Below the pieces are notes generated by a model. That model worked only from the letters and a program-made list of their open reading frames with translations, ran no database searches and was not told the origin of the DNA. Of a stretch of 64,000 nucleotides of DNA, positions 1 through 8,337 are shown piece by piece. This stretch comes from Eoetvoesiella caeni. GTDB lineage: Bacteria; Pseudomonadota; Gammaproteobacteria; Burkholderiales; Burkholderiaceae_B. The stretch is taken from contig NZ_QNRQ01000007.1 in assembly GCF_003315175.1 (NCBI RefSeq), forward strand, positions 124,001 through 188,000, in the 5' to 3' direction. How positions within the stretch are numbered: position 1 is the stretch's first letter; each line of letters begins with the position of its first letter. The translations under genes were made by a program, and so were the position numbers.

Positions 1-1
1 G

Positions 2-1141
2 TCGAGCATTCAGATGCAGGTGCGACGCAATGCCACGCGCTTTGCCGATTTGGCCGTCAGCGGCAACCAGCGCGCGGCGGCCCAGGCCATAGAGAGCCAG
101 GGGCTGGGCGGCGCGGCCTACGATCCAGTGGTCCTCATGCAAGAGGCCGGCATGGCGCCCGGCGCATTCGATCAGTTGTCGGGCGAGATTTACGCCTCAA
201 CGCAGTCGGCTTTGGTGGACATTGGCGGCCTGCTGCGTCAGGCTGCGTTTGCCCGTCTTTATCAAGCGGGCCGCGACGGCAGCCCTGCCGGCCAGGCGCA
301 GGGCCGCAGCCCCAGCGGCAACCTGGCGGTTTGGACGCAAGCTCTGGGAAGCTGGGGCGAGCTTGGCGCAAGCAATGACGCCGGCCGCATGACGCGCTCG
401 ACGGGCGGCATCATGCTGGGTGGTGATGCGCGGCTGGGCGACAATGCCTGGGCGGGCATGGCGGCAAGCTTCACAGGGTCATCCTTCAGCGCCGTGGGCA
501 ACGCCAGCACCCGGGCCGACGGCTATCACCTGACGGCTTATGCCGGCCTTCAGCATGCAGCCTGGGCTTTGCGCGGCGGTGTGTCCCAGTCATGGTACGA
601 CTTGCGCACGCATCGATATGTGGGGTATCAGAACTTGGGCAAAGCCAGCAGCAGCCAGCATAGTCGCGCCACGCAACTGTTCGCCGAGGCCGGCTATGCC
701 TTGCAGGTGGGGTCCCGGACAGTGTTGGAACCCTATGCTGGGTTGGCCAGGATGTGGTTGCGCGGCAATGATTTCCAGGAGTCCGGCTCGGCTATTGCCT
801 TGGGCGGCCGCGCCAACAATTTCTCCATTACTTTTTCCACATTGGGCGCACGCGCAACCATGCAGTTGCCGGATGCGGGGCGCTTCGGCATGGAACTGAC
901 CGGGGGGCTGGGCTGGCGCCACGCGTTTGGCGACAGGGCCCCTACAGCCAACTTGCAGTTTGCCAGCGGCAATGCCTATACGGTGTCGGGCGCGCCTTTG
1001 GCCCGCAATGCACTGGTGGCCGAACTTGGAATAAGCCTGCAGGCATCGGGCACCAGCCGTTTTAGCTTGAGCTACGCAGGCCAGTTCGCGGGTGCAACGC
1101 AGGACCACGGAGTTCAGGCGCGGGCGATGTGGGCTTTCTGA
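2..1141 (+). CDS. Autotransporter C-terminal part with beta-barrel domain (5' truncated by window)
   Basis: The reading frame is open to the left edge, so this is only the C-terminal 379 residues of a larger type V secreted protein. Roughly the first 100 residues look like the helical linker that threads the pore. From about residue 105 there are repeated amphipathic strands rich in Gly, Ala and aromatic residues, and the protein ends in Trp-Ala-Phe, the terminal aromatic signature recognised by the BAM complex. Family knowledge says the barrel inserts in the outer membrane and exports or displays the passenger upstream. The passenger is outside the window, so the function (adhesin, protease or other) cannot be told. 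The gene converges on the BioC-like gene. Confidence 0.85.
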   Translation, partial: SSIQMQVRRNATRFADLAVSGNQRAAAQAIESQGLGGAAYDPVVLMQEAGMAPGAFDQLSGEIYASTQSALVDIGGLLRQAAFARLYQAGRDGSPAGQAQGRSPSGNLAVWTQALGSWGELGASNDAGRMTRSTGGIMLGGDARLGDNAWAGMAASFTGSSFSAVGNASTRADGYHLTAYAGLQHAAWALRGGVSQSWYDLRTHRYVGYQNLGKASSSQHSRATQLFAEAGYALQVGSRTVLEPYAGLARMWLRGNDFQESGSAIALGGRANNFSITFSTLGARATMQLPDAGRFGMELTGGLGWRHAFGDRAPTANLQFASGNAYTVSGAPLARNALVAELGISLQASGTSRFSLSYAGQFAGATQDHGVQARAMWAF

Positions 1142-1187
1142 TACTGGCGTTTATGTTTGCCGATACGGTGTAGCGGCAAGTTTTTGA

Positions 1188-1213
1188 ATCGGGCCGCTTG
1201 AAAGCGGCCCGAT
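1188..1213. terminator. Hairpin between convergent genes
   Basis: Eleven-base perfect arms (1188-1198 and 1203-1213) enclose a 4-base loop, between the stop of the autotransporter and the stop of the opposite-strand methyltransferase. There is no good T-run on either side, so it may be a weak bidirectional terminator or an RNA-stability hairpin. Confidence 0.5.
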
Positions 1214-1219
1214 GGCATT

Positions 1220-2143
1220 TCAGGGGTTGGGCGGCCGGCGGCTGCGCGAGATGGAATCGACTGAAATGCGGGTCTCGCCGGGTACGTCGCGGCTGCGCAC
1301 GGAGGCGGGCCGCCAGGCGTGGCCATAGGCCACTTCCAGGCTTAGATGTATCGTGCCGTCCATATGGCGCTGTTTTTCCAGGGCCTCCAGCAAACGTTGC
1401 CGCCATGCGCGCCCCGCCAGCCCGCGCTTGCGGTCCGTGGCGGGGTTGCCGCCCAGGACGTGCAAGTCGCCAAGCAGCTTTTCAGGGCTGCGGTAAGTCA
1501 GGGTGATGATTTCCTGATCCATCACCGGATCGGTGAAGCCGCGTTCCAGGAGCAGGTCGCCGAAGTCGTGCATGTCGACAAAACCGGGCGTGGCGGTTTG
1601 CAGCCCGGCGTCTTCAAGGGCCTGGCGCACTTCTTTCAAGGACCCCGGCCCAAGGCATGAAAACATCACCAGGCCGCCGGTCTTCAGTATGCGCCGCCAT
1701 TCGGCCAGAACCTGATGCGGTTCGGGGTGCCAGTGCAAAGCCATGTTCGACCAGACCAGGTCAAGGCTGGAAGGATCCAGCCCCGATTGGGCCAAGTCCG
1801 CTTCAATGAAATGCGGGGTTCGGGTAGGTTTGTTGCGCAGTTTTTGCCACAGGCTGGGGCGTGCGGCATAGCGTTCTGTAGCGGTTTGCAGCAGTGCCGG
1901 GCAGAAGTCCAGCCCCGTGTAGTCGATGTTGGGGAAGCGCGCGCGCAAAGGCTCGATGGCGTGGCCGGCGCCGCAGCCGGCGTCCAGCAAGGTGTTGGGG
2001 TCGATGCGGACGTAGCCCAGCCGCTGCAACATGCGTTGCGCGATTTCTCCGTACAGGAACTGCGCTTCGTCCAGAGGGTTGCGCCGGGCAAATTGCTGAC
2101 GGACATGAACCGGGTTCAGGGGCAGGGTAGGGGGCTGTGACAT
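1220..2143 (-). CDS. bioC: BioC-like SAM-dependent methyltransferase
   Basis: A class I SAM methyltransferase of 307 residues. Motif I (LLDAGCGAGHA) lies near residue 53, an acidic loop (DYTGLDFCP) follows, and SNMALHWHPEP near residue 133 matches the BioC-type 'LxWxxD' region. BioC methylates malonyl-ACP to start biotin synthesis; similar proteins in Bordetella are annotated as BioC-like, but no other bio gene is in the window, so the substrate is not proven. The start at 2143 (MSQPP) is chosen over an upstream in-frame Met at 2176 because homology begins just after it. It is divergent from comF with 90 bases between, which probably hold both promoters. Confidence 0.75.
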   Translation of the reverse strand: MSQPPTLPLNPVHVRQQFARRNPLDEAQFLYGEIAQRMLQRLGYVRIDPNTLLDAGCGAGHAIEPLRARFPNIDYTGLDFCPALLQTATERYAARPSLWQKLRNKPTRTPHFIEADLAQSGLDPSSLDLVWSNMALHWHPEPHQVLAEWRRILKTGGLVMFSCLGPGSLKEVRQALEDAGLQTATPGFVDMHDFGDLLLERGFTDPVMDQEIITLTYRSPEKLLGDLHVLGGNPATDRKRGLAGRAWRQRLLEALEKQRHMDGTIHLSLEVAYGHAWRPASVRSRDVPGETRISVDSISRSRRPPNP

Positions 2144-2233
2144 ATTTGCGTTTCGGGGCTGGCGGCGCGATAGCAATCGTGCTTAGATACACGGCCGGAT
2201 TTGGCCGGGCGTATTTGGGAAAACACACCTATT

Positions 2234-3007
2234 ATGGCTTATACATGGCTTGGGCGCGAATCCAGCCGCTTGTCCTGGCAAGCCGGTGTTGCAGCGGTTC
2301 GCCGGCATTATCGGGCTGCGCTAGGGAAAATTCCTTCCAATTGCCCCTTGTGCGCCGACGCCGCGCAGGGCGCGGAACTATGCCTCGCCTGTGCCCAGGA
2401 TGTCGTGGCCAGCATGCGCGGCGGGCATCCGCGTTGCCCCGTGTGCCGGCTGCAACTGGATCAGGGGGGCGGATGCCCCGACTGCGCGCGCCAGGCACCC
2501 GATTTTCATCGCGTGGTGGCGGCCTTCGACTATGCCGGGCTGGGCGAGCTGCTGATTGGGCAATTCAAGGCTGGCCGCCATTTTTCTCATGCCCGCTTTC
2601 TGGCTGGCATGCTGGAGCGGGAAGTACGGCATATCGGCTCGCCGCTGCCAAGGCATACAATCCTGGTTCCGGTGCCGGCCAGCCGGGCGTCCATTGTGCA
2701 GCGTGGCTTCAACCCCGCAGCCGAGCTGGCCCGTTATTTGGCCCCTTGCCTGGCCTTGCGCCGCCGGCCCGGCCTGCTGGTGCGCAGCCAGGAGGGCGGG
2801 CGCCAAACGCATCTGGGACGTACCCAACGCGCGCGGCAAGCGCCAGGGCTGTATCGCTGTACCGCACGCGTCGATGGTGCCACCATTGCCGTGGTCGACG
2901 ATGTCCTGACGACCGGCAGCACCCTCAATGGCATTGCGCGGCAGTTCCGGGCGGCGGGGGCGGCCGAGGTCTGGGGCCTGGTGCTGGCGCGTACGCCTTA
3001 TCGATAA
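2234..3007 (+). CDS. comF: ComF family phosphoribosyltransferase-like protein
   Basis: A 257-residue ComF/GntX-type protein. The N-terminal half carries a cysteine-rich zinc-binding region (CPLC...CLAC, then CPVC...CPDC). The C-terminal half has the type I phosphoribosyltransferase PRPP loop, VVDDVLTTGST. ComF proteins act in DNA uptake in naturally competent bacteria and have less clear roles elsewhere. The start at Met 2234 is preferred over 2201 because the upstream 11 residues look unrelated. trmL follows after 18 bases, so the two are probably cotranscribed. Confidence 0.88.
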   Translation: MAYTWLGRESSRLSWQAGVAAVRRHYRAALGKIPSNCPLCADAAQGAELCLACAQDVVASMRGGHPRCPVCRLQLDQGGGCPDCARQAPDFHRVVAAFDYAGLGELLIGQFKAGRHFSHARFLAGMLEREVRHIGSPLPRHTILVPVPASRASIVQRGFNPAAELARYLAPCLALRRRPGLLVRSQEGGRQTHLGRTQRARQAPGLYRCTARVDGATIAVVDDVLTTGSTLNGIARQFRAAGAAEVWGLVLARTPYR

Positions 3008-3025
3008 ACTTACTGGATCACGTTT

Positions 3026-3496
3026 ATGTTTCACATTGTGCTCGTCTCGCCGGAAATTCCGCCCAATACCGGCAATGTCATACGCCTGGCCGCGAACACT
3101 GGCGCAACGCTGCATCTGGTGCGGCCGCTGGGGTTCGATCTGGACGATAAAAAGCTGAAGCGGGCGGGGCTGGACTATCACGAATGGGCCAGTGTGCAGG
3201 TGCACGACGACCTGGAGCAGGCGCTGGCCTCCACCGGCGCCGGCGCAGCGCGGCGGTTTGCCATGACGACAAAAGGCTCGCGGCTGATTGGCGAGTTTCA
3301 GTTTTCGGCGGGCGACGTTTTTGTGTTCGGACGTGAAACCGCGGGCCTGGCCGACGAGCAGATGGCATTGTTCGAGCCGGCGCAACGAGTGCGCTTGCCC
3401 ATGCTGCCGCAGCAGCGCAGCCTGAACTTGTCGAACTCGGTGGCGGTGACTATATTCGAGGCCTGGCGGCAGGCCGGCTACGAGGGCGGCGTTTAA
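3026..3496 (+). CDS. trmL: tRNA (cytidine(34)-2'-O)-methyltransferase
   Basis: A 156-residue SPOUT-class methyltransferase of the TrmL/YibK type, full length. The N-terminus has the family motif [18 protein letters not shown]; the SAM-binding knot includes FGRETAGL (near residue 98) and [17 protein letters not shown] near the C-terminus. It methylates the wobble ribose of tRNA-Leu isoacceptors (known for the family). It lies directly after comF. Confidence 0.93.
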   Translation: MFHIVLVSPEIPPNTGNVIRLAANTGATLHLVRPLGFDLDDKKLKRAGLDYHEWASVQVHDDLEQALASTGAGAARRFAMTTKGSRLIGEFQFSAGDVFVFGRETAGLADEQMALFEPAQRVRLPMLPQQRSLNLSNSVAVTIFEAWRQAGYEGGV

Positions 3497-3605
3497 CCTA
3501 TACCCATGTCAAGCACGCACCTTGTCGGTTTCGCGTGCCTTTCGCATAAGCAATGCCCTGCGCGTTCGCGCTTGTTCCGAAAACGGAATAAAAATTCTGG
3601 ATTTA

Positions 3606-4670
3606 TTACTGGCCGGCTTGCGGCGTTTCGGCCTTGGCTTCGCGCGAAAGCAGGTCGGAGACCGCCTGGCGCGGCGAGACTTCGTCGAACAACACCTTGC
3701 AGACGGCTTCGGTAATGGGAAGATCAATGCCGTGCTTGCGCCCCAAGGCCAGGGCGGCGCGGGCGCAGCGTACGCCTTCGGCCGTCATGCCGCTGGCAAG
3801 TATGTCTGTCAGGGCTTGCCCTTGGCCTATGGCCAGCCCTACCTGGCGGTTGCGCGATAGATCGCCGGTGGCGGTCAGCACCAGGTCGCCCAGGCCGGTC
3901 AGGCCGGAAAATGTCGTAGCCTGCCCGCCCAGTGCCAGGCCAAGGCGCTGCATTTCGGCCAGGCCGCGCGTGATAAGGGCGGCGCGCGCGTTGGTGCCCA
4001 GCCCCAGCCCGTCGGAAATGCCGCAGGCAATGGCCATGACGTTCTTGAGTGCGCCGCCGACTTCCACCCCGACGATGTCCTGGCTGGTATAAATGCGCGC
4101 GGCGCGGCCGTGCAAGGCCTGGATGGCAAGGTCGGCCACTTCTTCTTGCTGGCTGGCCACGGTAAGCGCCACAGGCAAGCCCTGGGCGACTTCGCGGGCA
4201 AACGAAGGGCCCGACAGCACGCCCAGCCCGGGCAAGGCGTGGCCGCTGAATGCTTGTTGTACGATTTCGTGCGGCAGCAGGCCGCTTTCTTGGTGAAAAC
4301 CTTTGCAAGTCCACAGTACGGCCGGCCGTTTGTCCGGGAATGCAGCCATGGCCTGGTCCAACTGGGCGCAGATGTCGGCCAGGCCGGCCACGGGCACCCC
4401 CAGGATAATCAGTCCTTGGCCGGCGCTGGCGCCGCAGGCATGCGCCACGGCTTCGGTAAACCGGCTGGTGCAGCGCAGGCTTGCCGGCAAAACCACGCCT
4501 GGCAAGTAGCGCTGATTGATGTGCGTGGAATCGATGGCCTGGGCGGTCGCGGCGTCGCGCGCCCAGAGCAGGGTGTCGGCGTTGGCGCTGGCCAAGGCCG
4601 CAAGCGCCGTGCCCCAGCTTCCCGCGCCAAGCACGGCAACGCGGGTCTGGGCGGGAAGCGGGGACATCAT
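3606..4670 (-). CDS. gpsA: NAD(P)H-dependent glycerol-3-phosphate dehydrogenase
   Basis: A 354-residue cytosolic enzyme that reduces dihydroxyacetone phosphate to sn-glycerol-3-phosphate for phospholipid synthesis. The N-terminal Rossmann motif is [10 protein letters not shown]. Further family features are [13 protein letters not shown] (about residue 153), the catalytic-lysine region [13 protein letters not shown] (about residue 207), and the [14 protein letters not shown] segment. It follows secB by 4 bases on the minus strand and is the last gene of the rhodanese-grxC-secB-gpsA run, the order also seen in many proteobacteria. Confidence 0.96.
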   Translation of the reverse strand: MMSPLPAQTRVAVLGAGSWGTALAALASANADTLLWARDAATAQAIDSTHINQRYLPGVVLPASLRCTSRFTEAVAHACGASAGQGLIILGVPVAGLADICAQLDQAMAAFPDKRPAVLWTCKGFHQESGLLPHEIVQQAFSGHALPGLGVLSGPSFAREVAQGLPVALTVASQQEEVADLAIQALHGRAARIYTSQDIVGVEVGGALKNVMAIACGISDGLGLGTNARAALITRGLAEMQRLGLALGGQATTFSGLTGLGDLVLTATGDLSRNRQVGLAIGQGQALTDILASGMTAEGVRCARAALALGRKHGIDLPITEAVCKVLFDEVSPRQAVSDLLSREAKAETPQAGQ

Positions 4671-4674
4671 GCGC

Positions 4675-5184
4675 TTACTGGCGGGTTACGCCAGGAGGCA
4701 GCACAATGCCCGAGTCCTGAGAGCCTTGCTCTTGTGCGATTTGCGCCACGCGCTCTTCGTACAAATTCTGGAAGTTGACTTCGGCCAAGTGCAGCGCCGG
4801 CAGCGATGTGCGGTTGATGAGGTCGGCCACATTGGCGCGCAGATACGGATAGAGCATGGTGGGGCAGACTATGCCCAACAGCGGATCCAACTGTTCCTCG
4901 GGGATGTTGGACGCTTCGAAAATGCCGGCTTGCGTGGCTTCGACCAAGTACATGACCTGCTCTCCGATGCGTGTCGTAACCGTGGCGGTAACCGTGCTTT
5001 CGTACACGGTGTCGGCCAGGCGCTGGCCGCCGACCTTGATGGAGACTTCGACGGCGGGGCCTTCCTGTTCCAGGAAAATTTGCGGTGCATTGGGCATTTC
5101 AAGCGAAATGTCCTTGACGTAAGTACGTTGCAGACCGAAGCTTGGGTCCTGGTTTTCTTGGTTGCTTTGATCCTGATCGGCCAT
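4675..5184 (-). CDS. secB: Protein-export chaperone SecB
   Basis: A 169-residue SecB, slightly longer than the roughly 155 residues of E. coli because of an N-terminal Asp/Gln/Asn-rich extension. Conserved segments include [13 protein letters not shown] and the C-terminal [11 protein letters not shown]. It holds preproteins unfolded in the cytosol and passes them to SecA. It sits between grxC and gpsA, the common grxC-secB-gpsA arrangement. Confidence 0.96.
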   Translation of the reverse strand: MADQDQSNQENQDPSFGLQRTYVKDISLEMPNAPQIFLEQEGPAVEVSIKVGGQRLADTVYESTVTATVTTRIGEQVMYLVEATQAGIFEASNIPEEQLDPLLGIVCPTMLYPYLRANVADLINRTSLPALHLAEVNFQNLYEERVAQIAQEQGSQDSGIVLPPGVTRQ

Positions 5185-5231
5185 GAGTTTTCCTGTAAAT
5201 AACGTTTGGGCGCGTAAGCGCGGTGGCAGCG

Positions 5232-5489
5232 TTAGCTGTTGAGCAAGGGGATGAGTCCGTTGGCGCGATCCAGCGCGGCCAGATCATCATAACCGCCCAC
5301 ATGGGTGCCGTTGATGTAGATCTGCGGAACGGTGCGCCGCCCGGTGCGTTCCATCATGACGGCGCGCTGTTCCGGGTGGCTGTCGACGCGGATTTTTTCA
5401 ATTTCAGCCACGCCGCGCTGTTTCAGCAGCATTTCGGCGCGAATGCAATAAGGACATACTGCGGTGCAGTACATGGTGACATTGGACAT
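5232..5489 (-). CDS. grxC: Glutaredoxin 3
   Basis: An 85-residue dithiol glutaredoxin. The redox motif CPYC is at residues 12-15, and the glutathione-binding [17 protein letters not shown] segment is near residues 53-69. It reduces disulfides and glutathione mixed disulfides in the cytosol. It is second in the run behind the rhodanese gene (33-base gap) and ahead of secB. Confidence 0.95.
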   Translation of the reverse strand: MSNVTMYCTAVCPYCIRAEMLLKQRGVAEIEKIRVDSHPEQRAVMMERTGRRTVPQIYINGTHVGGYDDLAALDRANGLIPLLNS

Positions 5490-5522
5490 GAAAGCCTCGA
5501 TATGAAATAAAAAGTCGGAGCT

Positions 5523-5936
5523 TCAGGCTTTTTTGCTTAAAGGCAGCCCGGCTTCGGCCCAACTGCGCAAGCCGCCCTGCAGGCTGACGGCTTCGGTAAA
5601 GCCTTGCTTGCGCAGTGCGCCGGCAACGCGGCCCGATTCGCGGCCCTGGTCGCAGAACACGATTATTGGCTTGTCCTTGGGCAGGGTGTTGGCCTTGCTT
5701 TCAATATCGACGGCCGGCAAGTTGCGGGCCTGGGGGATGGTTCCGGACTTGAACAGTTCGGCCGAACGCACATCGACAAAGATGCCGTGTTTCTGGTTGG
5801 CCAATTGCACGGCCTGTTGAACAGCCACCGGATTGCCGGCGCGGCCTTTGCCCAGAGTGGGCCACAGCAGCATAGCCCCTGACACCAAGGCTATTAGTAC
5901 AATATAAAGGTTATTCTGACTAAGAAGAAAATCCAC
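5523..5936 (-). CDS. Membrane-anchored rhodanese-like protein
   Basis: A 137-residue protein with one N-terminal transmembrane segment (about residues 9-26) followed by a single rhodanese domain. The active-site loop is FCDQGRESG, with its Cys near residue 94. It probably handles persulfide sulfur on one face of the inner membrane; the substrate is unknown. It is first in the minus-strand run rhodanese-grxC-secB-gpsA, so its upstream region likely holds the operon promoter. Confidence 0.88.
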   Translation of the reverse strand: MDFLLSQNNLYIVLIALVSGAMLLWPTLGKGRAGNPVAVQQAVQLANQKHGIFVDVRSAELFKSGTIPQARNLPAVDIESKANTLPKDKPIIVFCDQGRESGRVAGALRKQGFTEAVSLQGGLRSWAEAGLPLSKKA

Positions 5937-5980
5937 GATTCGTCCTGATTTGGCTCTCGAAATAAGAGTTGACTATATCA

Positions 5981-5986
5981 ATTATA
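5981..5986 (-). promoter_or_regulatory. Candidate -10 box for the rhodanese-grxC-secB-gpsA run
   Basis: On the minus strand these six bases read exactly TATAAT, about 45 bases ahead of the rhodanese start, in the only AT-rich stretch of this divergent gap. Possible -35 hexamers upstream (TTGAAA, TTGAAT) are badly spaced (21 or 14 bases), so this is tentative. Confidence 0.35.
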
Positions 5987-6026
5987 AAATGGGGCCGATA
6001 ATTCAACTTTCAAGTAGGTTTTTAAC

Positions 6027-6779
6027 ATGCATAAACTCGTGCTCATGCGCCATGGCGAAAGCCAGTGGAATCTGGAAAATCGCTTTACGGGGTGGAAGGA
6101 CGTCGACCTTACCGAAACCGGACGCACGCAGGCCTGGCAGGCCGGCGAACTTCTGAAAAAAGAAGGGTATGAATTCGACCTGGCTTTCTCTTCTGTCCTG
6201 AAACGGGCCATCCGCACGCTGTGGATCGCGCTGGACGCCATGGACGCGATGCATACGCCCATTGGCCTTAGCTGGAGACTTAACGAGCGCCATTACGGCG
6301 CCTTGCAAGGACTCAACAAGGCCGAGACGGCCGCCAAGTACGGCGACGAGCAAGTGCTGATATGGCGCCGCGCCTACGCCATCGCGCCCGAGCCTTTGTC
6401 GCTGGACGATCCGCGCCACCCGCGTTTCGATGAGCGCTACGCCAAGATCGAAGCCGGAAAACTGCCGGCCACCGAGTGCCTTAAAGACACTGTCGAACGC
6501 GTCGTGCCGTTCTGGAACGACTCCATCGCGCCGGCTTTGCGCTCGGGGCGCCGTGTCCTGGTGGCCGCCCATGGCAATAGCTTGCGTGCGCTCATCAAGC
6601 ACCTGGACTCCGTTTCCGACGAAGACATCGTCAATATCAATATTCCAACCGGCCAGCCGCTGGTTTACGAGCTGGACGACGATTTGCGCCCGATCCGCCA
6701 TTATTATCTGGGCGATGCGTCCGAAATCGAAGCGGCAATGGCGGCCGTTGCTGCGCAAGGCCAGGCTAAAAAGGGCTAG
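6027..6779 (+). CDS. gpmA: 2,3-bisphosphoglycerate-dependent phosphoglycerate mutase
   Basis: A full-length 250-residue dPGM that interconverts 3- and 2-phosphoglycerate in glycolysis. The phosphohistidine motif [10 protein letters not shown] has its His at residue 9. [26 protein letters not shown] and the second catalytic His in [12 protein letters not shown] are all present. The envC-like gene begins 7 bases downstream, so gpmA-envC-ctpA-moeB reads as one operon. Confidence 0.96.
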   Translation: MHKLVLMRHGESQWNLENRFTGWKDVDLTETGRTQAWQAGELLKKEGYEFDLAFSSVLKRAIRTLWIALDAMDAMHTPIGLSWRLNERHYGALQGLNKAETAAKYGDEQVLIWRRAYAIAPEPLSLDDPRHPRFDERYAKIEAGKLPATECLKDTVERVVPFWNDSIAPALRSGRRVLVAAHGNSLRALIKHLDSVSDEDIVNINIPTGQPLVYELDDDLRPIRHYYLGDASEIEAAMAAVAAQGQAKKG

Positions 6780-6786
6780 GGCTAAT

Positions 6787-8265
6787 ATGCGGCGTTTGCT
6801 GGGCGGTGTTTTGCTGACTATGTGCTTTGGGGCTGCCTGCGGCGCCGACACGCCCAGCGCCCTGGCCGCGCGCCAGGAACAGGCCAAGAAGCAGCAGGCC
6901 GAACTCCGTTCGGGCATCAGTGCGCTGCAAAAAGAAATCGACAGCCAGGAAGTATCGCGGCGCGATGCCGCCAGCGATCTCAAAGAATCCGAGTCCGCCA
7001 TCTCCAGCATCAATCTTCGCCTTGCCGAGTTGGCGCGGCAAAAAAAGCTGGCGGACGATGACCTGGCGAAGCTGTCCGGCCAGATAGCCGGCCAGGAAAA
7101 ACTGTTGAAACGGCGCCAGGCCGACCTGGCCGATCAGTTGCGAGCCCAATACGCCAGCGGTTTGTCGCCTTGGGCGGCGCTGCTTTCGGGCGACGACCCC
7201 CAGGCAATCGGCCGCGACCTCAGCTACTTTGGCTATATCTCCCAGGCCCAGGCCAAGGCGGTGGGCGCCTTGCGTACCGCCATTCAGGACCTGGCGGCGT
7301 TGCAGGACAAGTCCGAGGCGCGTAAAAAAGAACTGGCCGAAGTAGAAAGCGAAACCGTGGGGCAGAAAAAAAAGCTTGAAGAGCAGAAACACGAGCGGGA
7401 AAAGGTTCTGGCCCGCATTCAAGAGCAACTGGAACGCCAGCGCGCGCAGGCGGATACCCTGGAGCGTAACGACAGGCGGCTTGGACGCCTGATCATGGGG
7501 CTGGATGCAGAAATAGCCCGCCTGGCCGAAGAAGCGCGCAAGGCTGAAGAAAAGCGCAAGGCCGAAGAAGCCCGCCGCGCCGAAGAGGCTCGCAAGGCAG
7601 CCGAGGAAAAGCGGCGCGAACTGGAACGGCAGCGCAAAGCGGCACAAGAAGCCGAGCGCGCGGCTCGCGCGGCCCAGGCGCAGGCAGCGCAGCGCGAACA
7701 AGACCAAGAGCAGGCCCGCGAGGCACGCGTGCAAGTAGAGCGGGCTCGAGCCCAGGCCAGGGCGGCCGAGCAGGCCGAGCGCGAGCAAAACCGGGCCAGT
7801 GCCGAAGCCCAGCGCAAACCGCCCGCGCCCGCATCGCAACCCCAGGCTGCGCCGGGCCTGGAACCCGAGGGCGGCTTTACCGGCTTGCACAAGGGCTTGA
7901 AACCGCCGGTCGCCGGCGAAATCCAGGGCAAGTTCGGCGCGCAGCGTCCCGATGGGGGCGTATGGCGCGGTATTGTGCTGCGTGCCAACGAAGGCACCCA
8001 GGTGCGGGTCGTGGCACCGGGACGGGTGGTTTATGCGAACTGGCTCAAGGGGTTCGGCAATATCATTATTGTGGACCACGGCAATAAATATTTAAGCGTT
8101 TACGCCTACAACCAAAGCCTGCTGAAAAAAGTGGGCGATGTGTTGCACGGCGGCGACATCCTTGCCACGGTCGGGGCGACGGGGGGCCAGGTCGAACCGG
8201 GCTTGTACTTCGAAATCCGGCATAATGGTTTACCGGTCAACCCTCTGCTTTGGTTAACGCATTAA
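6787..8265 (+). CDS. envC: EnvC-type murein hydrolase activator (degenerate LytM/M23 domain)
   Basis: A 492-residue periplasmic protein. A signal peptide (residues 1 to about 20) is followed by a long coiled coil (about 25-240). Then comes a charged Ala/Glu/Arg-rich helix (about 240-345) and a C-terminal LytM domain (about 370-492). The domain has the EnvC-type pattern, with VDHGNKYLSVYAYNQSLLK and GLYFEIRHNGLPVNPLLWL, and lacks a full zinc ligand set. It therefore probably activates AmiA/AmiB amidases in cell separation rather than cutting murein itself. An upstream in-frame extension into gpmA is rejected because the signal peptide starts exactly at 6787. It is about 70 residues longer than E. 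coli EnvC. Confidence 0.88.
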   Translation: MRRLLGGVLLTMCFGAACGADTPSALAARQEQAKKQQAELRSGISALQKEIDSQEVSRRDAASDLKESESAISSINLRLAELARQKKLADDDLAKLSGQIAGQEKLLKRRQADLADQLRAQYASGLSPWAALLSGDDPQAIGRDLSYFGYISQAQAKAVGALRTAIQDLAALQDKSEARKKELAEVESETVGQKKKLEEQKHEREKVLARIQEQLERQRAQADTLERNDRRLGRLIMGLDAEIARLAEEARKAEEKRKAEEARRAEEARKAAEEKRRELERQRKAAQEAERAARAAQAQAAQREQDQEQAREARVQVERARAQARAAEQAEREQNRASAEAQRKPPAPASQPQAAPGLEPEGGFTGLHKGLKPPVAGEIQGKFGAQRPDGGVWRGIVLRANEGTQVRVVAPGRVVYANWLKGFGNIIIVDHGNKYLSVYAYNQSLLKKVGDVLHGGDILATVGATGGQVEPGLYFEIRHNGLPVNPLLWLTH

Positions 8266-8289
8266 TTTCGTTACTATTTGGCTGTGGGC

Positions 8290-8308
8290 TGGCGCTTGCA
8301 AAGCGCCA
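8290..8308 (+). repeat. Short hairpin between envC and ctpA
   Basis: Eight-base perfect arms (8290-8297 and 8301-8308) with a 3-base loop. Only two T residues follow, so it is more likely an mRNA processing or attenuation hairpin within the operon than a full terminator. Confidence 0.45.
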
Positions 8309-8337
8309 TTGATTACATAATTACTTCAGGAATGTGC

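Noticed and set aside
3497-3605. A terminator between trmL and gpsA
   Set aside because: Only a 5-base stem near 3575-3588 is present, too weak on either strand.
5969-6002. A sigma-70 promoter for gpmA (TTGACT with GATAAT)
   Set aside because: The two hexamers are 22 bases apart, too far for a credible pair.
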